The notes under the pieces are model-generated. The model was not told the origin of the DNA and searched no databases. It was given only the letters and a program-made list of their open reading frames with translations. DNA of 64,000 bases. It comes from Chrysaora quinquecirrha (lineage: Eukaryota > Cnidaria > Scyphozoa > Semaeostomeae > Pelagiidae). Position 1 is the first letter of the stretch; every line of letters begins with the position of its first letter. The position numbers were made by a program, and so were the translations under genes. The stretch lies in assembly GCA_014526335.1 (NCBI GenBank), contig JACTAT010000007.1:1675540-1739539 (forward strand), in the 5' to 3' direction. Shown here one piece after another: positions 12,629 to 21,384 of the stretch.

Positions 12629-12750
12629 GTTATATATTAAAAAGAGCTTTAGCAACATATACTTGTGGAATAAGCAAGCAAGCAGAACTGCCAACGATCC
12701 AAGTCCAAAAGCTGCACATACAATGGCCAAAGCAATGACTGTTGCTTGAT
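12629..12750 (-). CDS. Putative transmembrane exon of receptor-like protein
   Basis: On the minus strand the acceptor TTTTTTGTGTTATAG is followed by AT CAA GCA ACA. Those two bases complete a codon begun by the G at the end of the 13152-12967 exon, giving Asp, so the phases match. The encoded segment VIALAIVCAAFGLGSLAVLL is a clear single membrane span followed by ACLFHK. The 3' end is uncertain: CACAA|GTATAT at 12663 (phase 2) or AAC|GTATTT at 12629 (phase 0). Only the second joins the 6793 exon directly in phase; the first would need another exon in the 5.8 kb between. Good evidence for a type I membrane topology with an external N-terminus. Confidence 0.55.
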
Positions 12751-12966
12751 CTATAACACAAAAAATCATTGTTTTTTACATAAATTTGGAGCTAAATATT
12801 TGATTACTTAGGCGGTTTAGGCTTATAGCAATGCTCTACCAGCAGAGCTACCTGGCTCTTACAAGGTCTTAACGAATCCTACTGATTCTATGTTTATCAA
12901 TCCTTATTTATCTGTTATCAAATACTAGCAACACTAGAAGAAAAATAAGCCTCTAACGTTTCTTAC

Positions 12967-13152
12967 CGCTAGAATTTGACTGAAGTGAGATTTTCGAAGT
13001 AGTATTTTTAAGCTCTGATGAGTTGCCAATTGTTGTTGCTTTTTCCTCTGCACTGATGCTTGCGTGTTTGTCAGAGAAATCTCCCTGATTTCCTAACACT
13101 TCTCTGCCTCCTGTATCAGCATTGAAAGATGACGTTTGATATACCACTCGTT
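12967..13152 (-). CDS. Putative juxtamembrane (stalk) exon
   Basis: The acceptor TTTTTTTTATTTGAAG (ending 13153) and the strong donor AGCG|GTAAGA (12966) bracket about 62 codons. The sequence is hydrophilic, rich in Ser, Thr, Asn, Glu and Gly (for example NTTSKISLQSNSSG), with N-glycosylation sequons NSS and NTT, as expected of an extracellular stalk just before the membrane span in the next exon. It starts in phase 1 and ends in phase 1, which the TM exon accepts. No domain recognised. Confidence 0.5.
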
Positions 13153-13536
13153 CTTCAAATAAAAAAAATTCAGCAGATACAAGAAAATGAGCGAACTATT
13201 TATGCGCAAGCGCAGCTTAAATTATGAAGCAAATAAGGTATATCAATGAATGAGAGATTATCTATTTTCATATGCTTAAATTTTGTTTCTTTATAATGCT
13301 AGGTACTTATGCAAAAGGAATTTACTGCTTTCACACACTGCAAGTTAAGCCAGTTTAAATAGGACCAGTTAAACAAACGTTGGGTTTTGATTGGGCAATT
13401 GAACAAATCGCATCGATCCGATTGGTTGAAATTTGATCCTGTTTAGATGTAGCTTTTTTTAAAGTATCAGTCTGAAAGCAGAATTAGTTATCGATATAGG
13501 ATTCATCGAAATTTTTAGGCCTGTGCAGTGAATTAC

Positions 13537-13652
13537 CTTTGCGTACGTCTGTTTTATGTGACAAACATGCACGGAGACTGCTTCACCAAGGCTTGCTGAT
13601 AACTTTGTTTCAAATAAGTCTTTGGACTTTAGCTTTGTGAACATTTTCCCAC
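13537..13652 (-). CDS. Possible upstream exon, unknown domain
   Basis: On the minus strand the acceptor CAACTTGATTTAG precedes an open stretch encoding GKMFTKLKSKDLFETKLSAS, followed by LGEAVSVHVCHIKQTYAK and the donor AAAG|GTAATT. Both splice sites are good, but it ends in phase 0 while the next exon (13152) needs phase 1, so either an exon lies between or this is not part of the gene. No recognised domain. Tentative. Confidence 0.25.
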
Positions 13653-13667
13653 CTAAATCAAGTTGGG

Positions 13668-15610
13668 CGAAGCCCCTTAGCCATGATGGCTTTGTGATGT
13701 AAATTTTGTGTTTTTTGGCCTACAGCTACTGTTGGCCGCCATTTTAGGTCAAGCGTTGCAATACCTTTGTCCTCTATAGTGTAGAAGCTTAGCAGCCTGA
13801 AAAATGAATCTTGCGCACTTTGTGATAAAAGCATGACAATTGGTACACAGGGGTAATTTAACATGCTGAAAAAGATGAGATGTAGACCCAAGCTGAAAAA
13901 TGCCCCCAAATGCTATTTTTAGACTGGGGTACTTAGATCAACAAGCCATAACATTAAGGTTGGAAAAACTGTGTTACAAATGGTAAAATGAAAATGAAAA
14001 TTTGCAGTTATGCACATTAGGATACATAGAAGACGATGAGATATGGCCCCAATTGCAAAATGCCCCCAAATCTATTTTTAGATTTTGAGGCACTAGTTAT
14101 CAGACCCCTTAATACGAAGACTGCAATAACAATGTAACAAATGATAAGATGTATATGAAAATTTGCAGTTATGCACATTTTGATACGTAGAAGACGATGA
14201 GATATAGCCCCAAATAGGAAAATGCCCCCGATTCTATTTTTAGAAAGGGGTACTAGTTATCAGACCCCCAAATACGAACACTGCAATAACAATGTAACAA
14301 ATGGTAAGATGTATATGAAAATTTGCAGTTATGCACATTTTGATACGTAGAAGACGATGAGATATAGCCCCCAATAGGAAAATGCCCCAAAATCCATTTT
14401 TAGATTGGGGCACTAGTTATCAGACCCCCTTATACGAACACTGGAATAACAATGTAACAAATGATAAGATGTATACGTAAGAAACTTTTCACCTCAGATA
14501 GCCAAACTTTTTCTCTTATTACCCATGTTTCCTTTGCATTAACGCATTTCTGTGACAAGCAGACAAACGCGAATCCCAAATACATTCAAATAAGATTGAT
14601 AAATGGGCCTGGAACATTATTCGGATAGAAAACTATGTTGCCAATATGGATGTTCAAGAAACTCTTAAGAAACTTTCAGTACTTGTTTAATGTTTTAGTT
14701 TCTTATATATAAAAAATACGTGTAGAGCCAATAACGGAAGTAAAAAAATTAGAATGTCGAATAATTGCAATACTGCTGTTTAAGCAACACCCCACATAAC
14801 GCATGTGCAGTACAGCGGTGGTTGCGCAGTACAGCGGAGGAATATGATCAGTACGTCGCTTGGATACCATGAGTACAGCAGTGGGTGTGCAACTTGTTTG
14901 AGAAATTGCAACGGTGTTGCATGAAGTATGGAAGTATCTGTGTGCAAAATCTGATACATTTTCCTGTTTTGCATTCTATTGTTTTTCTTCTTTTATTGCC
15001 TCTATTTAATGCTATTTGATAATTTAAAAAAACCAGTTCTTCTTTATCAAAATACAGTTTGGGGGTATTTTCCCCGGGCTACGTCTTAGCGTCTTTTACA
15101 TATCAAAACTTTCATAACTGCAAACTTTAATTTATATTTTATCATTTGTTATATAGTAACTATAGTATTCGTCTTACAGGATCTGGTATCTAGAAGCCCT
15201 TTCAAAAACAGAATCGGGGACATTTTCCTGTCTGAGCTATGTCTCATGTTGTTCTACTGTACATAACGAAATGTGTATACCTGTAGATTTTATTTGTATC
15301 ATAACATTTGTTACATAGTCAATGTAGTATTCGTATTAGGGGGTCTGATAGCTAGTACCCCTTTCTAAAAATAGAATCGTCTTCTACGTATCCTCATGTG
15401 CATAAATGCAAATTTTCATTTTCAATTTACCATTTTAAACACATTTATTCCAATACTGTTATTGTGGGGGTGTTGCTCCAAGTACCCCATTCTAAAAATA
15501 GCATTTGGGGGCATTTTTCAGCTTGGGTCTACATCTTATCTTTTTCAGCATGTTAAATTACCCTTGTGTACCAATTTTCATGCTTTTATCACAAAGTGCG
15601 CAAGTTTATT
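13668..15610. mobile_element. Foldback element with tandem ~160-bp units in both arms
   Basis: The left arm (13668-14480) and right arm (about 15060-15610) are inverted copies. The outermost right-arm text (AGCTTGGGTCTACATCTTATC and CAAAGTGCGCAAG) is the reverse complement of the left arm near 13810-13900. Each arm repeats a unit of about 162 bp containing CTATTTTTAGA.TGGGG, CACTAGTTATCAGACCCC, ACAATGTAACAAATG and ATTTGCAGTTATGCACATT, with starts at about 13910, 14072, 14235 and 14395 on the left. The centre (14480-15060) has no recognisable gene. Non-autonomous foldback-type transposon; the class is not established. Confidence 0.7.
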
Positions 15611-15625
15611 GGTAACCTACTGCGC

Positions 15626-16480
15626 TATGATTGCGGCCATCTATTATGTTCCTTTCACTACACGTACATTGAATCTTTTGCGTGCAACTCTCAGGGGTTT
15701 ATTCAATGACTTGCGGCTTTAAAAGCCTGGATTCCATACAAAATTTTGACTGTCACTACTAAGAGGCCATAAAATTTTTCGGGATTAACGTTAGTGCTCC
15801 TTTGAAAATTCAGAGCAGAAACACACAAAATGAAAATCGTTCCGACAAAGTGAGATATTTATTGTTCATGAAGGACATTTAAAATTAAAAGTCTGCGATG
15901 AGATACGGATAGGATTTTCGAATTTACGCAGCAGTAATACTACTAATTTTGCGTCTTAAGTTGGCACAAAAGCGTTTGGAATATTCTCAATAGATCTGGA
16001 AATTTGGTGGCAAAATATTTCATTAAAGCATTTTCCATCGAGCTGTTTGACTTTTATTTAGGCTTTTAATAATAAGATTTTCGAGTGCAGACAGGGCATA
16101 GAAACGTAGCATTAGAATTCAAGTGGATGGAACACAGTCAGAGATACCCTTAACCTCCGTCACTCACTGGCTCACTATCCCACCCAAGGTTTTGTTTTAT
16201 ACAACTTGGCTTATATTTGACCTTCGGCTTTCATATTATAATGATGATGATGATGATGATTTTTATAACACGAAGATAATGATGATTATGATGATGATGA
16301 TGATGATTATTATTATTATTATTATTATGATTTTGATGGCATGATGATGATGATGATTATGATGATCTGATGATGATTATGATTATGATGATTATGAAGA
16401 TGGTAATGATGATGATGATGATGAGGATGATTCTAATGGTGATTATAATGTTATAGTTGATGATGGTGATAATGATAATA
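15626..16480 (+). repeat. Modular repeat family, truncated copy A'
   Basis: Contains the module with CAACTCTCAGGGGTTTATTCAATGACTTGCGGC, then jumps directly to CACTACTAAGAGGCCATAAAATTTTTCGGG, then AAGTGGATGGAACACAGTCAGAG, and ends in a (GAT)n block at 16241-16480. Compared with copies B and D it lacks the middle modules (ATCGCACAATCGTGA and CCAGGTGAATTGGACATTTC). The next copy (A) begins immediately, so these are partial tandem copies. No transposase or reverse transcriptase ORF. Confidence 0.75.
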
Positions 16481-16487
16481 TACAACA

Positions 16488-18315
16488 TCTTAACTGTCGT
16501 AAGACTATCGCACAATCGTGAAATGCGAGAATTTCTTTTTGTACGATTATCCCACGACCATAAATACAAGTGTTGACATTTTGGTCGTAGCAGAGCCTTC
16601 ACGATTACATTACTACGATTTAGTTGTGATGTAGTCTTTCTTACAAGATATTTTAAGATATCAAAATGAAACACGCTTTCCAGACAATGGATACCTTTCC
16701 CAACGGTATATTTATTGGCAGCGTGCGATTGTGTATTATCTCTCAACTTCACGCTCAAATACAATACTACATTACTGTTGTGAACAAAAAAGGTTTTTCC
16801 CACTCCAGCGATGTAAAAGCTTTTTATGTCAACAAATGTCCCAAGACGAAATTAGAATTTTAAGAGTTAAGAATGAAGTTTCAAAGAACACGAGAGTTTC
16901 GGGTGATTTTTGAAGGATTTTCTGCCACTTAATAGATGATTCCAGGTGAATTGGACATTTCTTGGTGGTTTTGGGTGCTTTTCGTCAAGTTATGGTTCGT
17001 TTTGAGTGCTTTTGGCTGGTTTTGGGCGATTTTGGTTGTTTCGCGTTTTTGGTAAGTACGTTTTCACTTTTTAAGGGGTCAAAGGACGTCACTCAAAGGA
17101 CACTAGGCGACTGTTATTCATTTGGAATTTTACTTATGTTCTTTCCGTTTTCAAGAAGAGTTGTTGCTTTTATTATTTCCATAAATCGCCACGCTATACT
17201 TTGTGTTTTACTGTTTGAATGCATATGAAACACTACTAAGAGGCCATAAATTTTTCGGGTTTCAAGTTGAATGTTCCTTTGAAAATTCAGAACACAAACA
17301 CACAAAATGAACATCGTTCCGATATAGTGAGATATTTATTGTTCATGAAGTACATTTAAAATTAAAGTCTACGATGAGATACGGATAGGATTTTCGAATT
17401 TACTCAGCAGTAATACTATACTAATTTTGCGTCTTAAGTTGACACAAAAGTGTTTGGAATATTCTCAGTAGATCTGGAAATTTGGTGGCAAAAAAAATTT
17501 CATTAAGCATTTACCATCGAACTGTTTGACTTTTATTTAGGCTGTTTATAATAAGATTTCCGAGTGCAGGCAGGGCATAGAAACGTTGCATTAGAATTCA
17601 AGTGGATGGATCACAGTCAGAGATACCCTTAACCTCCCGTGACTCACTGGCTCACTATCCCAGCCAAGGTTTTGTTTTATAAAACTTGGCCTATATTTGA
17701 CCTTCAGCTTTTATATTACAATGATGATGATGATGATGATTTTGATGACATGAAGATAATGATGATTGTGATGATGATGATGATGATGATGATTATTATT
17801 ATTATTATCATTATTTTGATGGCATGATGATGATGATGATGATGATGATGATCTGATGTTGATTATGATGATGATGATGATGATGATTATGATGATGGTA
17901 ATGATGATGTTGATGATAAAGATGATGCTAATGGTGATTATGATTTTATAGTTGATGATGGCGATAATGATAATTTTGACAGTGATGATAACTATGATGA
18001 TGATGATGATAATAATGTTCTTTTTTGTCCACAGTTTAATACCCTATTATCAATTCTCTTATGTGTTTACCATTACAAGTAGACTAGCTTTTTAACTTGA
18101 CACCCGCGATGCGGGTGAGTTTTTACCTTGACACCCGCGATGCGGGTGAATATTAGTACCAGTTTAGCCTCGGAAAGACAAGAGACCACTCAGCTGCCTT
18201 TTAACTTGCTGCCTTTTAACTTCCAGCCTTCTGAACTTTCGCTAGAGTCCGGGGAGGTTAGCTCCCCATGGCATCCCACAACCTCCCCGGACTCTGGCGA
18301 AAGTTCAGAAGGCTG
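16488..18315 (+). repeat. Modular repeat family, copy A
   Basis: The order seen is: CTTAACTGTCG..AGACTATCGCACAATCGTGA (16490); TAGATGATTCCAGGTGAATTGG (16930); CACTACTAAGAGGCCATAAA (17232); AAGTGGATGGATCACAGTCAGAG (17600); a (GAT)n block (17721-18015); then CTTGACACCCGCGATGCGGGTG twice; and a GC-rich hairpin arm with CCTTCTGAACTTTCGCTAGAGTCCGGGGAGG. The second hairpin arm stops early, at about 18315. Its ORFs are mirrored in the other copies only because the DNA is repeated; none encodes a known protein. Confidence 0.8.
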
Positions 18316-18869
18316 AAAAAACAACAAAAACAGCTAAAAAATCAACTATATATCCTTAAATTGTTTACTATCACATTTTTAACCTTTCTCTTGCTGTCTA
18401 ATAATGTCTTGGGTGGAAAAAATGTGTGATGTGGTGCGGTGAGGTGAGGTTCAGTTTATTACCGATTCAAATTCAGTGCCTTTCCGTACACCTCTTTCCC
18501 TTGGGCCTAAACTCACAGTTCATCCTGACCTTGCTATATATCTAGTGAAGCGCGTAACGAAATTAGCAGTGAAAAAATTAAGTTGAAAATAGATGTGATA
18601 CCTACTGATATTAATATTAACTTGCTAGTCTTAGGATAGCATCTAGACCCAGGCCTACCTTAAACCAAAATTAATAGAGTTCAAAATATCAAAATTGCAA
18701 CCATTGCAAGAAAAGGAGACACATCAGGTTTCCCATATAAGGAGTAAAAAACCCAACTCCTATTGAGTGGAGAAGTTTGATGGCAGGGGCCATATTGAAT
18801 TAGAGATAAAGCAAAAATTCAGAAAAACTGTCCATTCATGTTTAGATTTGAAAGGCTGCTGACTGCATG
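18316..18869. other. No gene seen
   Basis: AT-rich, with short GAGGTGAGGT/GTGGTGCGGT runs at about 18430-18450. No ORF of note. Confidence 0.4.
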
Positions 18870-18872
18870 TTA

Positions 18873-19484
18873 GGGGCCGCACACAAATCGATTCTTTCAC
18901 GCAAAACGTCAATTGGACGTTTTCAAATTACCCCCACCCCCCTCCCCCAAAACGTCCCATTGAAATCGATATTATATTGCCTTCGCAAGCAAGACTGCAA
19001 ATGACCTATTAAGAGCCGAGCTCCTGCGCCCTGAGTGGCCACCGCGAAGCCGAAGCAAAACATAACGCAACGCGTAAAGAAATAAATTTGACAACGAAAC
19101 TTACGATAAGGATATTCCCCAATGCATAATAACTTAAATATCAAATTAAAAAGATATTTTGTAAGTCATGCGTGTCAAAAGTTTTTCCCAAAGTCGTTGC
19201 ACTCAAAACGGCCTAAATTATTTTGATGTCATCTACGTACAGGCTACGACGTTAGGCTACGTAGGAGGCTAAATGTATATAGAAAATGGCTGACCACTTA
19301 CCGTAACTTCTCCGGTGGGTTTTGGAAAAACTTTTTTTAGCAAAAATGCGAAGTTCTCGAAAAAATATTGATAGTCAGAAAAAATCGATATAACTGGATT
19401 TTGAAAACGTCCGGTCCTTGTACACCCTCCCCCCAAACGTCCATTGGACGTTTTGCGTGAAAGAATCAATATGTGTGCGGCCCC
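18873..19484. mobile_element. PIF/Harbinger-like non-autonomous element
   Basis: Terminal inverted repeats of about 50 bp begin GGGGCCGCACACA and continue with GATTCTTTCACGCAAAACGTC; at the right end the same sequence is inverted (GACGTTTTGCGTGAAAGAATC ... GTGTGCGGCCCC). The flanks are TTA at 18870-18872 and TTA at 19485-19487, the 3-bp target duplication typical of PIF/Harbinger elements. At 612 bp with no transposase it is a MITE-like copy. It ends only 48 bp before the start codon of BTB gene 1, in what is probably that gene's first intron. Confidence 0.8.
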
Positions 19485-19532
19485 TTAAGTGATCTAATGT
19501 AAATTTTCAAATTTTAGAAAGTTTGACTGAAA

Positions 19533-20525
19533 ATGGAGCACGGATTGTCTGATCAAAGAAACTGGCAAGAATCTAAATCAACAGTTCATGAGAGGATCTC
19601 ATATCTATACATGAATAAAAGTATGAGTGATTTCACATTGGTGTCTTGTGGTGTCAGATTTCCAGTACACAAAATTATTCTTGCTTCTGCCAGCTCAGTG
19701 TTCCATTCAATGTTTTATGGCTCAATTCCTGAAAAAAAACAAGAGCTTGATCTTACTGAATATGGAGACCCCGAATGTATTTCTGAGTTTCTTAAGGTTA
19801 TTTACACTGATAATATATCACTGAATTGGGAAATTGTTTTCAAGATTCTCAATCTTGCTGAATTCTACATGATATCATCACTGAGCAAGAAATGCACAAA
19901 GTTTGTTAGAAAAACATTGACGGTAGACAATGTATTGAAAGCTTTACAACCGGCCATACTTTTTGAAAAAATGGAAATTCTTGAAAAATGTTTAGAGATA
20001 GTCAAGCAATATACTTCAAGTGTCATAAAGCAAGATTCATTTCTTGAATTGGACTTAAGATCAGTGAAGGAAATTTTGAAGCAAGAGGTGCTGTATGTAA
20101 AAGAAATTGATTTATTCTTGGCAGTTGATAAATGGTGTGAGAATCAGTTATCAAAAGATGGAAAAGAAGTTTCATGCACCTCAAAAAGAGAATTATTGGG
20201 TGACACTCTTTATCTTATTAGATTTCCAATCATGTCTTTGACAGATTTCGGTAAACATTGCGTTAAATCACAATTATTAACACATGAGGAAACCAATAAT
20301 TTGGTTCACTACCTTAGTCAAGACCCTAATGATCGTGAACAAACTGTTACTGAAATTTCATCCTTTACTTGTTCAGTGCGTCGTAAGTCACTATCAATTA
20401 GCCTTTCATCTGAAAAATCTTTTGAGAGCAGCATTGCAAGTATCGTCACAAAGACTGGGGATAAGAGGATAAGGCACAAAGACAATGCCTATAAAAAGAG
20501 GCAGCGGTTTCAATGGAACTACTGA
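19533..20525 (+). CDS. BTB-BACK protein 1 (PHR domain missing)
   Basis: Intact 330-residue ORF. Residues ~30-120 form a BTB domain (SMSDFTLVSCGVRFPVHKII, LASASSVFHSMFYG, then EYGDPECISEFLKVIYT). Residues ~125-250 are a BACK domain (DSFLELDLRSVKEIL, EIDLFLAVDKWCENQL, LRF-like LIRFPIM). Proteins of the BTBD1/2/3/6 type use BTB to dimerise and to bind Cullin-3 as substrate adaptors of ubiquitin ligases. The paralogue at 58.6 kb continues into a C-terminal PHR domain; here the similarity ends after VHYLSQDPNDREQ, and a Ser-rich then basic tail (RHKDNAYKKRQRFQWNY) follows. The ATG is supported by the paralogues and by an acceptor (TTTTCAAATTTTAG, ending 19517) 15 nt upstream, which implies a non-coding first exon. 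Without PHR it may have lost its substrate-binding part, or it may be a shortened but working adaptor. Confidence 0.85.
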   Translation: MEHGLSDQRNWQESKSTVHERISYLYMNKSMSDFTLVSCGVRFPVHKIILASASSVFHSMFYGSIPEKKQELDLTEYGDPECISEFLKVIYTDNISLNWEIVFKILNLAEFYMISSLSKKCTKFVRKTLTVDNVLKALQPAILFEKMEILEKCLEIVKQYTSSVIKQDSFLELDLRSVKEILKQEVLYVKEIDLFLAVDKWCENQLSKDGKEVSCTSKRELLGDTLYLIRFPIMSLTDFGKHCVKSQLLTHEETNNLVHYLSQDPNDREQTVTEISSFTCSVRRKSLSISLSSEKSFESSIASIVTKTGDKRIRHKDNAYKKRQRFQWNY

Positions 20526-21152
20526 AGGTAATATTTTCATTATCTTTCAATGATTTTAGCGTGTAGGAAAAGCTTCAGGTGAGGCAATGCACAGTTTTCG
20601 GGAAAATGTTTTGAAATGGATAACGCTATGAAAACCCCAATCTTCTTTGCACTCAATTGTATTTTAATGAGTTAATTTTTTTGCCAAGTGATACCTATGT
20701 TGCTTGTTTCTCTTGGATATCGTATATTTGGTGCTTTAATAACAGTCTGAAATCAGGAAACACTGTTTACTGTTTACTGTTTACCCATATGAACAAAGTT
20801 GGGACAACAGCTGGGAAAGCTCAGATTTCCTACGATTTCCCCAGCTGTTTCATATGGGTAATCAGAATGTGAAATTTGATATGGGAAAATGTTTTGGGAC
20901 CCTCACTGTACTGACAACAACAATTGCTTCAGGCTTTGGTTGTGTCTGCCTGTCACTAACAATTTATTGAAAATATTAACACCTCCATCATCATGGGGAT
21001 GCTTATGATGTTATGCAAACCAGGTTTAGTTGGTTTCTGTAGTGAAGAAGTATTCGAATTACTGCTTTTCTTTGATTTTGTATATGGAAATCCGGGGGTG
21101 GTGGGGTACTTCAATATGTAGGCATCAGAACGTACTGCTCATATGGATGGGC
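20526..21152. other. 3' flank of BTB gene 1
   Basis: Just after the stop, GAAG|GTAATA could be a splice donor in the 3' UTR. An inverted motif (ACCCATATGAACAAAG.. / ..GTTTCATATGGGT) with GACAACAGCTGGGAAA and TTTCCCCAGCTGT at 20785-20860 forms a hairpin of about 75 bp. No further gene. Confidence 0.4.
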
Positions 21153-21384
21153 TTTTTCAGGGATGGTATAATTTAAGATTCAAGATCCAAGATCCGAGAT
21201 ATTAAGATTTGAGATATTAAGATTCGATATATTAAGATGGGATCTTAATTTCTGGGATCTTAATATCTCGGATCTTAATTTCTCAGATCTTGATATCTCG
21301 GATCTTAATTTCTCGAATCTTAATTTCTCGGATCTTGGATCTTGAATCTTGGATCTTGAATCTTAAATTATACCGTCCTGTTTT
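21153..21384. mobile_element. Palindromic element built of GATCTTAA-like repeats
   Basis: The ends are inverted (GGTATAATTTAAGATTCAAG on the left, CTTGAATCTTAAATTATACC on the right). The interior consists almost wholly of short units, AAGATCCGAGATATT on the left and GATCTTAATTTCTCG on the right, so the full 230 bp can fold into one long hairpin. The ends read CAGG(G)A(T/C)GGTATAATTT. No coding capacity. MITE-like. Confidence 0.7.

Noticed and set aside
16123..16344. Recurring MDGTQSEIPLTSVTHWLTIP ORFs with poly-Asp/Met tails (also 17639, 44283, 55776)
   Set aside because: The similarity is at DNA level across the whole modular repeat, the tails are (GAT)n, and the frames are short and variably interrupted. 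Not a conserved protein.
18128..18316. Recurring LPFNLLPFNLQPSELSLESGEV peptide (also 44800, 46622, 56306, 56361)
   Set aside because: Encoded by the terminal hairpin, readable on both strands because the arms are complementary. A shadow of the inverted repeat.
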